From Strongyloides papillosus (Eukaryota > Nematoda > Chromadorea > Rhabditida > Strongyloididae): 64,000 nucleotides of DNA. Shown piece after piece: positions 35,101 to 46,774 of this stretch. A program made the translations under genes and the position numbers. The notes beneath the pieces were generated by a model, which worked only from the letters and a program-made list of their open reading frames with translations, was not told the DNA's origin and searched no databases. How positions within the stretch are numbered: the first letter of the stretch is position 1; every line of letters starts with the position of its first letter. The stretch is taken from contig SRSI01000077.1 in the NCBI GenBank assembly GCA_005656395.1, forward strand, positions 1,550,001-1,614,000, in the 5' to 3' direction.

Positions 35101-35378
35101 CATTTATTGAAAGGGTAGGGGTACTAAATATATTACAGAACTCTTCGACTTATATTCTTTTATTTCTTATCTCTTCTAAACTTGTTGTTCTGTATTTTTA
35201 TAAAGATTATTTTAATTCTTCTAACAAGCAATCTTATATTTAGTTTAGTACAACAATAATAATCCTGTAATATATTTCATTGCTCAAAACTCCAGTTTCT
35301 AAAATCATCATTTTTAATGTGTGATATACTAAACTATTACCATTATTTTAGATTCCCATTATTTTGTAACTAACGATA
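32185..35378. other. Gene-poor AT-rich region
   Basis: About 3.2 kb of AT-rich DNA between two plus-strand genes. No coding segment, tRNA or repeat is evident. The last ~350 bp (from ~34980) is slightly GC-richer, with GAGATAAAGAGATTGAGAC near 34995, and probably includes promoter and 5' untranslated sequence of the following gene, whose start is preceded by TTTTAG at 35346-35351. Confidence 0.5.
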
Positions 35379-36137
35379 ATGTCTACTACCGATATTTACG
35401 TCGAAGAAACTCGTGATAACACTGATAATATTGTGGTTCTTGAAGAAGATCTTATAAGCAATTCTGGTGGATTTTTCGAAGGAAATAACACCTTGGATAA
35501 GATTCATAGTGATTCAAAAGAAGATGGTCTTGATTTAGAGGTTGATGACAATGAAATTATTCCTGAGGAGCCACTTCACGAAGTAGTTCAGGAGGAAACT
35601 GAAAATGATCCGGAGGATGTTGTTGAAGGAACTGTGACTGTAATGAATGTCAATGGTGAAGTAGGACTTCAAAATGATGTCATTGTATCGAAGGTGGTAA
35701 AGCAAATTGAAACACAAGTTGAAGTTAATGAAGAAAATGAAGGACTGAAAAAACCTGCTGATTTTCCAGATTATGAGGAAATTAGAAAAGCGAAAGATAT
35801 GGAAAACGAAGATCCACAAACTACAGATGTCCGTGATCCAAATGTTGTCAAGTCAGGGGAACCAGATGAAGACGATTGGGCTAAGAAAAATGCAAGATCT
35901 GGAAGTAAGTTTTACTATTAACAATTGAACATAAGTAAAAAATTTCAGAGAAAGTCAACGATCTTATTGCTCGTTTTAACAATGGAGTCACTTTTCAGGG
36001 TGCAGAAAATTATAAAACTTCATCTTCCTACAAATCAGGTATTTTTGTATCAGTTTTTTAAATCTAAATTATCATATACTTTAGATTATGGAGTTGGCAA
36101 AGGCCAAGGTCAAATTAGACAATCCGTCTTCCAATAA
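35379..36137 (+). CDS. Acidic protein of unknown function with a conserved-looking basic C-terminus
   Basis: Exons 35379-35904, 35949-36038 and 36085-36137, 222 residues. Residues 1-165 are strongly acidic and likely disordered (EEPLHEVVQEETEN). The last ~50 residues change character: SGKKVNDLIARFNNG followed by YKSDYGVGKGQGQ and RQSVFQ. This tail is encoded by small exons and looks like a binding motif that would be conserved, though I do not recognise the family. No signal peptide or membrane segment. The tafazzin gene starts 161 bp downstream on the same strand, a spacing compatible with a nematode operon. Confidence 0.7.
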
Positions 36138-36297
36138 ATTACTCTTATTGTATAACTTGATCACTAATTTCTATTTTAAATTTTAATTGTATTATTTCTC
36201 ACTATATGTTATCATTTACCAATATTAAAAATAAAAGTAACTCTATTCCAATGATTATTTTTAAGAAATTATTTTAATTAGGAGAAAATTTATTCAT

Positions 36298-37237
36298 ATG
36301 AAACTTAAAGATATCCAAAGGCCTCTCGTATCAGAATTTAAGTACCCGTGGCCATTCCCGAAACAAGAATCTTTTTTTTTCGAGGTAGGAACCGCGATAG
36401 TAACAACTGGGGTTTTTTCATTTTCTAAATTATTGTTCGCTGGTGGTTAGTTGTCTTCTTTTTCTAATTAAAGTCACTATTTTTGATAAGGTATTAATAA
36501 GGTTAATATATATGGGAAAGAAAAATTTTTGAAATGCTTAGAAGATGGAAGTAGACCATTAATAACAATATCTAACCATAGATGTAATCTTGATGATCCT
36601 CTTATGTGGTGTAAGTTTATTTTTTTTATATATAAATTATAGTATTTAAGCTGCTATCATGACACATCGTGAATTTTTTAGAAATATTTCAAGATTTAGG
36701 TTTGTATTAGCTGCATCGAATATATGTTTCACAAATAGACTAAACACAGAGTAACTAAAACATTAATTATGTTAATATAAAATAACATTTAGATTTTTTG
36801 CTGCGGGTAGATGTGTACCATGTGTACGAGGGGAAGGTGTATTTCAAAAGGGAGTAGATTTTTGTATTGAGAAACTAAATGAAAATAAATGGGTCCATGT
36901 TTTCCCAGAAGGACGAGTAGAAACAAAACCCATAAGATTTAAATGGGGTGTTGGAAGATTAGTAGATCAATGCAGGGTCCCCCCAATAGTAGTTCCAATT
37001 TGGATAAAGGGTATGGATAAAGTTTGGACAAATTATAAGCCATATCGTCCAGGTTTTGGAAATACAGTAGAAATAATAATTGGAGATCCAATAGATATGG
37101 CTCCATATATAAATGCACTTCCATCTTCAATGAAAGAGATTGAAAGAAGAAAATTAATAACCGATTTCTTACAAGATAAGCTTTTATCTACAGGAAATGC
37201 TTCACTAGGAAAAGAGCCAGATTTTCTAAAGCTTTAA
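36298..37237 (+). CDS. acl-3: Tafazzin, mitochondrial cardiolipin-remodelling acyltransferase
   Basis: Exons 36298-36445, 36491-36610, 36651-36750 and 36793-37237, 270 residues, the normal tafazzin size. Motif I is present as SNHRCNLDDP (HX4D, catalytic His and Asp). GRCVPCVRGEGVFQKGVDF and VFPEGR supply the acyl-acceptor region and motif III, and FKWGVGRL follows as in known tafazzins. The enzyme moves acyl chains between phospholipids and cardiolipin on inner-facing mitochondrial membranes; human loss causes Barth syndrome. C. elegans acl-3 is, to my knowledge, the tafazzin homologue. The third exon acceptor (36650) was chosen because the TAG nine bases earlier leads to a stop. Confidence 0.9.
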
Positions 37238-38493
37238 CCAGCAAATAGTTTTTGATATCACTTCGTGGTTAATATTTCTACCTAGCAAAATATTAGTGTT
37301 TCAAACAATAAGATTATATTATTAGAATATTGTGCTATAATTTTTATTGTTAATTATCAAATTATCATCGTATGGAAGTAAAATTGTTTCAAAACATATT
37401 AAATAATTATTCTTGAAATTTCAATAGAAACACGTGTTGTTCCACGAATTTCATATTATAGTTCAAAGACTTTCTTTTACTATTAATGTTAACATCATTT
37501 AAATTATTCTTCATACATTGCATTCTTAAATATATTAGAATTATCAGTACAATTACCAATGACACTGAAATACATATCATACAAATATATAATGAAATAG
37601 TCTTATCAAAATAACTATCTTTAACAAGATTTCTATAATTAATAAATAAAACAGGCTGTTGTTGTTACAATTTCATAAATTGAAATTGTACGAAAAGGGA
37701 CCTCACTATTTAGAAGAAAAGACATAAAAAAAGCTATAAGGACTATGGCCTCTACAATTTTAGCTAACTTCTACAATTATTTTAATGAAATAAAATATAT
37801 ATAAAATTTTAATGTTGCCATCTGAAATATTGGACCAAATAAATAAAGAATACTAAAACGATTTGTAAAAATTTATTTTATTAACGAAATAGTCACAATA
37901 GTAAACCTCCATTTTTAAGTAAACTAGTAAATTTATCAATAATAATAAAAATTAAGAATTCTTTTAAACGAAAACGCTGAAAAAACACTAGCGATTCAAC
38001 TTAAAAAATGAACTTTGAAGAGATGTGGTTCATATACATTAGAATAATCCTATCACAAACTATTTTCATCTTAATGCAGAATATAATCAAATTGCACACA
38101 AAAAATGGAACATAACTTCAAAATATCAAACATAAACATCTTCTTGTAAAAAACAGCAGAATTAATACAGTAACTTAATAGTTTGCGTCAATTTAAAACT
38201 TTTGTTGTCACTTAATTTTTTTTTAATAGACGGGACATTTTATTACATTTCAGTACGATTTGCCAGAAGATTCTTTTGTGTTGAGCTCTTAAGATGATTA
38301 AATAATGAATAATCAATTAACATATGATAAACTCAGAAAAAATGTAATATTTTCTTGAAAATTTCCCGGTAGTTTTAAATAAAAAATTAGCATAAATAAG
38401 ATGGAAAAACGCCAACGAAACGTAGGAAATTCGTTAGTTTAAGTTTTTACATTACAGATATTTATAGATACTAATTAATGAATACTACATAAA
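37238..38493. other. Intergenic region with possible minus-strand exons
   Basis: 1.26 kb between two plus-strand genes. Coding signal is seen only on the minus strand at 37407-37705 (separate entry). The rest is AT-rich; no repeats or RNA genes seen. Confidence 0.45.
37407..37705 (-). CDS. Possible small single-pass membrane protein (C-terminal exons)
   Basis: On the minus strand, 37632-37407 is open for 75 codons to a TAA and encodes a clear membrane segment (TISLYICMICISVSLV then IVLIILIYL) followed by a basic cytoplasmic-looking tail. A GT-AG intron of 36 bp would join it in phase to a 37-nt exon at 37705-37669. Further 5' exons up to ~38000 are likely but not resolved. No family recognised. 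Alternatively this is a chance open frame in AT-rich DNA, which favours Ile/Leu/Phe codons. Confidence 0.35.
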
Positions 38494-39967
38494 ATGAAAA
38501 TAGACTTGAAACCCCTACTTTTGCCACATTTATTAATAACAAGTAAAGATTTTCTTGTACAGATCTGTAAACATTCTACCAAAAGTAGCATTATTTCGAA
38601 TATAATTAATACATCTTTGTTACATTGTTATTGTGTGGAAGAAATGGTTGAAATTATCAAAGTTGATAGTTCTACACTTTTTCAACAAATTGCTTCAGAA
38701 ATTGATGAAATTAAAAAAAAGTGTGATATGTAAGTTTATTCTAGTTTCTTTGTGATAATATTCTTTTAGCCAACCAAATGACGATATTATTGTAAATAAA
38801 TGTACAGCCCTCTTGTTGGATCTATTATTAGCTTCTACTGATTCATTAGATGATATAAACAAGATTTTTAATGTTGCTAAAGAGCTATATTTAGAACATG
38901 TAGTAAAATTTTCAATATTTCCTCATAAACTAATGCAAACCTTGTTTTCACTAACACAACCTAACAAATGGCGGAAATACTTTCCAGCAATAAGATATGT
39001 TTTTTCAATGAAGTATGAGGGCTTAAATACAAGGATTGCAACTCAAATTGCGGTATCAATATTTAATTTAATGGAGTCTAAAATTAGGTATACTTATGAT
39101 CCAGAGTTTCTTCAAGAGTTGAACGTTCTAGAACTTGAAATTTTGGGAATGGGACATGAATGTATGGTAAATAAAAGGAATGATGTCTACAGAGATCCAG
39201 TTAATTTCATTGATATTCCACGAGGTGATAATAATGAAGATTCCACAGGGAATTCTAAGGAAACGTCTATGAACGTTTTTGAAGATGATGGTGGCGGCTC
39301 AGATGATGGTGAGATAGTTGAGGAAGATACTGTATTCACTCAATTGGGAATTGTGTTACATACTCCCAAATCATATAAACGATATTTGGAAGATGATTAC
39401 AATAAGATTGTTAATTTCCTTAATGATCCTTACAAAATTACACAAAAAGATGTAATTGAAGAATATTGTAATGTAGTTAAAGCATTTTTAGGGAAACTCA
39501 ATTCAATCAAGTGCGATCGATTTAACGGGGAGTTTCATGACATTAAACACATTTATGAGAACATAAATCTTCTTTACACAGGAGTTGATTTTAGGTTTAG
39601 AAAATTTTCAAATCCATCCTTTCGTTTAGTCTTTTGTGGTCAACTAAGAATTGTTAATAATTATTTGTACGAGAGTTCTGAATCCGAGGAATGTAAACTA
39701 AAAGAATCCGATCTAGAAAAATTATCGTCTTTGGAAGATGTTCTGACACGGTTTATGAAGAATTTACTTCATGATATGGGTGATTTGCGTGCTGATGATA
39801 CATATCATAATATTATGAATCACATTAGCAATGAAAAGTTGTTTTTTGCTATTAAGAATAGAAAGAAAGCAAAGATTGAAGGAAATGTGGAGGACGAAGA
39901 TTGTATGGAAGAATGGCCACGAATTAATAATTGTTTTAATATTCTTAAGATGTCGCAGGCTGAGTGA
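38494..39967 (+). CDS. Putative THO complex subunit 1 (THOC1/HPR1)-like protein
   Basis: Exons 38494-38729 and 38770-39967, 477 residues. No membrane segment or signal peptide. An all-helical look throughout, with an acidic low-complexity break near residues 230-255 (DDGGGSDDGEIVEED). The C-terminal half resembles THOC1 in order and spacing: a DYNKIVNFLNDP segment, VVKAFLGKLNSIKCD, FRLVFCGQLRIVNNYL, and finally an NIMNHISNEKLFFAIKN segment. THOC1 is a core subunit of the THO complex, coupling transcription to mRNA export. Similarity is judged by eye and is weak, so treat the name as a hypothesis. dlg-1 begins 366 bp downstream on the same strand. Confidence 0.5.
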
Positions 39968-40333
39968 CTTTGTCATAAATTTTATACTTTTTTGCTTAAT
40001 TTTATTTGTTAATATTGATATCATATTTCGGATATAAGTCCTCTGGTTAATTTTAATTACTAAGGCTTATTAAAGTTTTTGTTTAAAACAGTTAGGAGTG
40101 CAGTAGTGTTATTAAACTCATTATCCAAGATATAATTGTGATTTTTAAGTGTGAAAACATCAAAGATGTAAGTTATTACATAAAATCATTGATTGCTATA
40201 TTTTAATGGCAAGCGGACAAATTATTGCTAAACTTTACACAATTTTATTGATCTGATTGATATTATAATTATATTGAATAAATGGGATTTGTTTTAAAAG
40301 ACTTTTATTTTTATAACTTTTAATATTATTTCT
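39968..40333. other. Intergenic region
   Basis: 366 bp between two plus-strand genes. AT-rich; presumed 3' untranslated region and promoter. Nothing specific seen. Confidence 0.5.
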
Positions 40334-42692
40334 ATGGTTTTAAATTGTAAAAAAGTTGTACATCTTTCGGATGTCTATAAAATTCTGGATGAACTTGAAA
40401 AGTTTCAATCTGTTAATGAGAATGACGACTTAAAACTTGCAATTGAAAAATTAATAGAAAAATTTAAGAAAAAGCTTCTAAAAACATTAATAGGTAATTA
40501 GGAAAAATAATTGTATTAATATTATTTTAGATATTAATGAATATTATAATAACACATTAATGAATACTAATAAAACATATCACCAGAAGATTGATGAGGC
40601 AAATTTTATTACTTCAAATCTGTTTAAAGACTACTACGAAAAAGAAGTGATACAACAAATCGTTTTTGAAAAAGGTCAAACGGGTTTAGGTTTATCAATT
40701 ACCGGAGGAATTGACCAACCAATAGCTCCAAATGATACACATATTTATGTTACAAATATTACACCTGGTGGCGCTGTAGCAAATGATGGAAGAATGAAAG
40801 TGTTTGATATTATATTGAAAGTAAATAATGTTGATATCACTTCTGTACCTCATAGTGTTGCTGTGAAAGCTTTAAAAGATTCAGGGAATATTGTAAAAAT
40901 TGATGTAAAAAGATTTAGTAATGTTAATAGTAATAAAAAAAATGATTTATTAAATATGTCTGAATCTTTAATAAATGGAAATAAATTAATGGAAAAAGTG
41001 AAGAAAGCGATACTTTATAAATCTCCCGAAGGCTTGGGATTTTCGATTTCCGGTGGTATAGGAAACGAACATATTCCTGGAGATAATGGTATATATATTA
41101 CTAAAATCATTGAAGGTGGTGCAGCTTCCCTTGATGGAAGAATTCGAGTCGGTGATAAAATTATTTCAGTTGATGGTATATCATTGCAGAATGTTTCCCA
41201 CGATTTTGCTGTTCAAACGTTAAAATCAACAAGAAGTAAAGTTACTTTATTATATTGTAGTGTTAATTCATTAACTACACAAAGTTTTAATAATTCTTCA
41301 ATAGAAATGAACCATCCAAGATGTTTGACATTAACAAAGGGTAATCAGGGACTTGGTTTTAATATTGTTGGAGGAGAAAATGGTGAACCTATATTTATAT
41401 CTCATGTACTACCGGGTGGTGTTGCTGATCAATCTGGAGGACATATCCAAAAAGGCGATGTTCTTTTAGAAGTTAATGGAATATCCTTAGAACATTCTTC
41501 TCATTCAGAGGCAGCACAAGCATTAAAAAATGCTTCAAACCCAGTTAATCTAACTCTTCAATATAAACCATATGAATATGAAGCATTTGAAAGAAAACTA
41601 GAGGAACTCCGAAATGAAATGATTGTTGCAGAAAATAATAGTAGATATTTAGAAGAATTGGTCTCAGAAGGTGAGGTATTTGTTAAAGCCTTATTTGATA
41701 ATGAGTTTACTTCTCCTCAAAATAGAATACTTTCTTTTCACTATGGTGACATTTTACATCTTATTAGTGCTAATGAGAATGATGATTGGTGGTATGCTGA
41801 AAAAGTTAATTTTACCGGTGAAGTTATTTCTGAAAAATTTTTGATTCCATCAAAAAGAAAAATTGAAAAGAAAGAGAAGCAAAGAAGAAGAAAGGAATCT
41901 AACGATATAAAAAAAATGAGTTTTAGCCTAGAGGGGAAGAAAAAATCTTTAAAAGATTCATATTGGAAAGAAGTTAAACTACATAGAGAAGATTATACAG
42001 GTACGGATTTTACTACAACAGAAGATGATAGCGATACTGATAGATATTCCACTACTCATAATGAAGATATCTTTACTTACCAAGCTGTTGAATTGCATCA
42101 CATAGCATATAAACGACCAGTTGTTATTCTTGGAGTTTTAAAAGATCGCATTATAGATGAGTTGATAACAAAACAACCAGATCATTTTGCACTTTCTATT
42201 CCACATACATCACGCCTTCCACGAGAAAATGAAATAGATGGGAAAGATTACTATTTTGTTACCAAAGAACAAATGGAGAAAGATGTTAAAAGTAACAATA
42301 TTTTCATTGAAGCAGGTCAATTTCAAAATAATCTTTATGGTACGAGTATAAGATCAATAATGGATGTTGCAAATAATGGCAAACATTGTATTTTAGATGT
42401 CAGTGGAAATGCAATAAGAAGACTTGAATCAAAAGCAAATATGCATCCTATTGCCATATTTATAAAACCTAAAAGCTTTCATCAATTATTACATTGGGAC
42501 CTTTCCTTATCGGAAAAAGATTGTTTGACACTGTGTGAAAGATTATCAAAAATTGAAAAAACCTTCAAAGATCATTTTACTGCAATCATCACTGGTTCTT
42601 CTTTCGAAAATATACTGGAGCAAGTTAATCAAGTTATATACAATAACTCACAGTCACATGTTTGGATACCGTCTAAAGATATAAAATTTTAA
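40334..42692 (+). CDS. dlg-1: DLG-family MAGUK scaffold (L27, three PDZ, SH3, guanylate kinase-like)
   Basis: Exons 40334-40493 and 40531-42692, 773 residues. An N-terminal L27 domain (residues ~8-64, KLLKTLIDINEYY) is followed by three PDZ domains with carboxylate-binding loops TGLGLSI (~97), EGLGFSI (~215) and QGLGFNI (~320). Then comes an SH3 domain (~437-494, VKALFDN and DDWWYAEKV), a basic hook region, and an inactive guanylate kinase-like domain (~580-767, KRPVVILGVLKDRI; the P-loop is degenerate as in all MAGUKs). This order is diagnostic of Discs large. In worms DLG-1 with AJM-1 builds the apical junction of epithelia. The L27 exon is short and easily missed. Confidence 0.95.
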
Positions 42693-43567
42693 CTATAATA
42701 ATTGTTTAATAAATATGAAATATACTTAATTGTTAAAAAGAGAATAACTTTTAAATATACAAAATATTAGTAATACATTTATTAAATAGTCTTGCTTTTA
42801 ATTAATGATTTTGTACTTTACTTTATCATTCTTACCTTTACAAGTGATATGGTGATTTAAAGTTTGTAGAAGATTATTGTAAATTTATAACATAATCTTC
42901 ATAAAACTGAAAGTTTTATTTACATTGTAATTTTTTATTGATTTTGTCATTAGAATTTTCCCACAGTTGATTTTACCTTGTAATTTATGTAAAACTACTT
43001 TTCTACTGCAATTTTAACATTTTTAAGCGCTAAATATACTATAATTAAGACAAAATTATTAATTTTAAAAATAGAAGATGTACTTTCGAAAATATTCTGA
43101 AAAATTTCTCCTTACTACTTAAAAGGAATAACGATTTAATTAAAATTATTTTACTTAACTTTTAGTTTTCCATTTTTATTTCTAAAAAAATCTTATAAAG
43201 AAGCATTTAGCCCCTAATATTCTATATCAAAACATTATCATCGCGATCATATCACCTTTTATTCTATGTGAAATATCCAATGTATACACGCTAACTCATA
43301 ACTTTTACGGACACTTAAACCATAACAAAAAATAAAAGAAGATGCATAATACCAATAATTTATTCTAAAGAAACTAACATTTTAGCGGGAAGAAAAATAG
43401 TTTTAATAAAGCATTCAGTAATATTTATTCTCTAATGATATTTTTAGATTAATTGGAGTAGTAAAATATCATATATATTTACAACTTTTATTTATTTTGA
43501 TTTATACTTAAAATTTTATCTTATTTTTCTATCTTCAAAACGAATACAAGAAAGGAAATATATCAAA
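42693..43567. other. Convergent intergenic region
   Basis: 875 bp between the 3' ends of dlg-1 (+) and the MADF gene (-). AT-rich, no coding or RNA features identified. Confidence 0.5.
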
Positions 43568-44410
43568 CTAAATATTTTTTGTGTTGTATTTAACTTCTAT
43601 AAGTTTACTATAGGCGTTCTTTAACATCTCAGAACAAAATTCATCAGCACTTTTAGGATCTCTTTCATATATTTGAGTTAAGATACTTGTAACAAGGTTG
43701 GATACATGATGAATTGATGAATTATTACTTGGACCCGCCAAGGAAGCCATTGCAGTAGTTATGCTAGGAGGTGTACTAACGTTTGAACGGATGTTTGTGA
43801 TTGCTGAGAGATCGTTTGAACTTTCATATTGTGATTCCGGAGAAAATTCTTTTTTTTGAAGAAGGTCTTCTTCTATTTTTAATTTCTTTGGTTGTGGGGA
43901 ATTATAAGCAGAGTCATTGTTGTAAAGAAATGAAGTATTGCTAGATTCAGTCTCTTTTACAGGTCTTGATGAAGTTACAAGCCTGAGGAAGTTAAAGTTT
44001 TCATTAGAGAAATCTCTAGATAAATGCGAACTTAAATCATCCTTAATTTCGACTGTTCCTTCCTCATGACATCTGTCAGCAAAATATCTTTTGGAAGTAC
44101 CACTTATTTCATCTAGAAATGCCAGTGGTTCCCAAAAATGCCATGTGATAGCACGGGCAGGTTGACCAGTTTTTTTGCTATCTTCTCTTTCTTTATCTCT
44201 CCTTCTCCTTATTTTAACCCATGTATCACGTAGATTTTTGAATTCCCTTTTGATTGTTTCTTGAGAATATTTATGTTCAAAATTTTCGACGATCTCTCTT
44301 AACGCTTCATCTCTGCTTTTCTGGCTGTGATATTCTGGATGATTTGTCTTCCATAATACTGTTCTTGATTTGTAACATTCTATTAACTTTAACTTATCTA
44401 CTTCAAGCAT
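43568..44410 (-). CDS. MADF-domain DNA-binding protein
   Basis: Single exon, 280 residues. Residues 1-110 form an MADF (Myb/SANT-like) domain: KLKLIECYKSRTVLWKTNHPEY, then FEHKYSQETIKREFKNLRDTW and IRRRRDKE, with the usual WHFWEPLAFLD end. The middle is Ser/Asn-rich and likely disordered. The last ~40 residues (LVTSILTQIYERDPKSADEF, CSEMLKNAYSKL) form a helical segment in the position of a BESS protein-interaction motif. MADF proteins bind DNA sequence-specifically as transcriptional regulators; C. elegans has several madf genes and I cannot tell which this is. Confidence 0.82.
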   Translation of the reverse strand: MLEVDKLKLIECYKSRTVLWKTNHPEYHSQKSRDEALREIVENFEHKYSQETIKREFKNLRDTWVKIRRRRDKEREDSKKTGQPARAITWHFWEPLAFLDEISGTSKRYFADRCHEEGTVEIKDDLSSHLSRDFSNENFNFLRLVTSSRPVKETESSNTSFLYNNDSAYNSPQPKKLKIEEDLLQKKEFSPESQYESSNDLSAITNIRSNVSTPPSITTAMASLAGPSNNSSIHHVSNLVTSILTQIYERDPKSADEFCSEMLKNAYSKLIEVKYNTKNI

Positions 44411-45221
44411 TAAAGAATATGTAAAAAATAGAATCTAGCTGTAATTATAAAAATATATTAAAAAATACATATATCTTGATATATATAAAATAATAATCTT
44501 TTTCAAGTATAGAACAAATCAATTAAAAACTAGTTTTATAAATTTTAAAGATATTTAAAGTTATCAATAAAAATTACTATTCGAAAAAAATATGAAAAAG
44601 TAATAAAATAGACAATACAAAGTATTTATTAAATGCTTATTTGGAAGGATTGGCAACATATATTTTAATATTTATATTTTAGTACTTGTATTTTAATACT
44701 TACTTATATATTTTAATACTTTGAGGGGGAAAAAGAGAGAGAGACTATATGTCTTCTATGACACTGGTGAAATGCGGTTTGAAAGACCCTTTTGCGACGC
44801 ACCGCTTCAAAACAATGTTTATATTGCCGCATCTTAACACACTGATAAGTGACGCGTGGTGCGCTTCGCAATATATTTCTGCTGTCCTCTTTTAAACAGA
44901 GAAAGTTATTTTATATGCATCCATAGAATTCAAATCCCATTTACGTGATCAAAATAAATAAATTTTCAGCGACCATATCCAACAAGAGTTTTTATTTTAA
45001 ATAATTTCACTACATATTTTTAAAATATAGAAATTTTTTAAATTGTGAACTATCGTTTATAGAGTCAAGGAATATTTTGTGATGTTATCAATTATTACAT
45101 TACCGCACATATTCTATTCGTTGTAAAGCAGCGAGAGCATTTAAAATTGACCGATATTAAAAAAATTATTAAAAAAGTATAATACAAACTTAACAGTATA
45201 ATATATCTTAACAAATTTAAT
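44411..45221. other. Intergenic region with a GC-richer island
   Basis: 810 bp between the MADF start and the GRWD1 stop, both minus strand. Most is AT-rich, but 44740-44890 is distinctly GC-richer, with near-inverted repeats GCGACGCACCGC (44794-44805) and GTGGTGCGCTTCGC (44856-44869). This may be a promoter element of the MADF gene or a structured non-coding RNA; no ORF is present. Confidence 0.45.
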
Positions 45222-46608
45222 TTAAATATTTATTGTTCTAAAAATATTGAATCCGGTCGCACTGGTTGTAATTGCAAGACCTGGAATTTGTTTATGCCAA
45301 TGAACTTCTTTTAATTCTTTCTGACCCATATGTATAAACATTAATTGGGGAGGAACAGGGAGAGATTCTTCTTTCTCGTCTTTACCACAATCTGTTTCCA
45401 TAGCAATATCCCAAATAGTAACTTGATCATCCTCTCCACTTGCCATAAATGTTGTTGTTTCAGTTGGATGCCATTCAAGTGAGGTAATTGGACTTTTGTG
45501 ATACTTAAATTCTGCAACCGATTGTTTATGATGAAGCATTCGAAGTGACCAGACTTTTATATTTGCATCATCACCACCAGTAACAATTAATGGTTCAAAT
45601 TTATTCCATGATAAAACATTGATATCTGATGCATGACAATCTTCCACTGTACATACACATGCATCTTTTCCTGAGATTCTTGAATCCCACAATTTAATAG
45701 AACGATCTGATGAAACTGTAACAAAAAGAGATTCTTCAGTAGGTGACCATTCGATATCCTCTATGGAAGATTTATGACCTTTGTATGGAGTCGAATTTGT
45801 CACAAACTTTCCACCTTCATGCATATTTGTAATGTAGATTTTTCCATGATTGTCAGCGGAAGCTAAAGTACCATGTTTAATATTATTCCAGGACAATGCG
45901 AAACCTTCAGTAGTATGTGAAATATTCGAATGAAGAGGTCTCTCCATATCCATTTTAACATGTTTAGTTGATCCTCCTTCTAAACCTTCAACAGCAGCAA
46001 TACAATTTTGAAGATTATAAATTTGAACTTTTACTTTTTCATTCCAAATAGCTACAATATTAGATTGTCCACCTAAAGACGTTGATTTTACTCTATTTAC
46101 GCCACCAAAATAAGGAATTACAGCTGCATGCATAATAGCATCCTTTTTTCCTAGAGCCTCATCATCATCCTCATCATCAGATAATTCTTCATCATCTTCC
46201 ATTGGAACAGCACTTTTATTCCCGTGAAGATTTGTCAACTTTGCTACAACAATCTCATTTTCTTTTGCCTTCTCAGCATAACTTCCAGCAACAATGTAAC
46301 AAGTCTCTGGTATTTGCCATCTGTTTTCTCCTAAAGTGTCGTGAATAATGTCAAAAGACATACAAGGCTGGTCTAAATATAAAAATATTATATTAAATTT
46401 TCCAACACTTACTTGTCTCAAAAGCATAATACAATTTATAAGCACTTGAATCATAATCCCATTCTTCACCTTCTTGAAGTCCCTTTTCAATACTTGGTAA
46501 ATATACACGCTTTTGTTGTTCCTCATTGTCAGAGTCATCTGAATCATCAGAGCCATTCATAGCAACATCTTCTACAATAACGTCATCAGTGTCCATATTA
46601 TTATCCAT
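45222..46608 (-). CDS. grwd-1: Glutamate-rich WD-repeat protein 1 (GRWD1/Rrb1)
   Basis: Exons 46608-46413 and 46372-45222, 448 residues. A short acidic N-terminus (DDSDDSDNEEQ) is followed by the CAF1C-type segment (EGEEWDYDSSAYKLYY, CMSFDI), an acidic loop (EDDEELSDDEDDDE), PYFGGVNRVK, and WD repeats with clear VSSDRSIKLWD, GGDDANIKVWSLR and SGEDDQVTIWD strands. It ends LKEVHWHKQIPGL and FNIFRTI as in GRWD1. Rrb1/GRWD1 is the chaperone that escorts ribosomal protein uL3 to assembling 60S subunits. It shares a 166-bp head-to-head intergenic region with the mitochondrial ribosomal protein gene. Confidence 0.92.
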
Positions 46609-46774
46609 ATTTTAGACTAATACAGAAAAAAGTACTATTGGCTGGTAAATTATTCACTACAGTAATAATACACATGTTGCTCCAAAGAAAATAGTTTTAA
46701 GATCTACAGCATAATAAACTATATTCCAACAAAGCTTTAAAAATTGTAAAAAAGTGTATTATTATATTTAAAAA
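46609..46774. promoter_or_regulatory. Bidirectional promoter region, GRWD1 and mS35
   Basis: Only 166 bp separate the two start codons, so both genes must share this AT-rich region for transcription start, unless one is trans-spliced from a longer transcript. No specific motif stands out. Confidence 0.5.
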
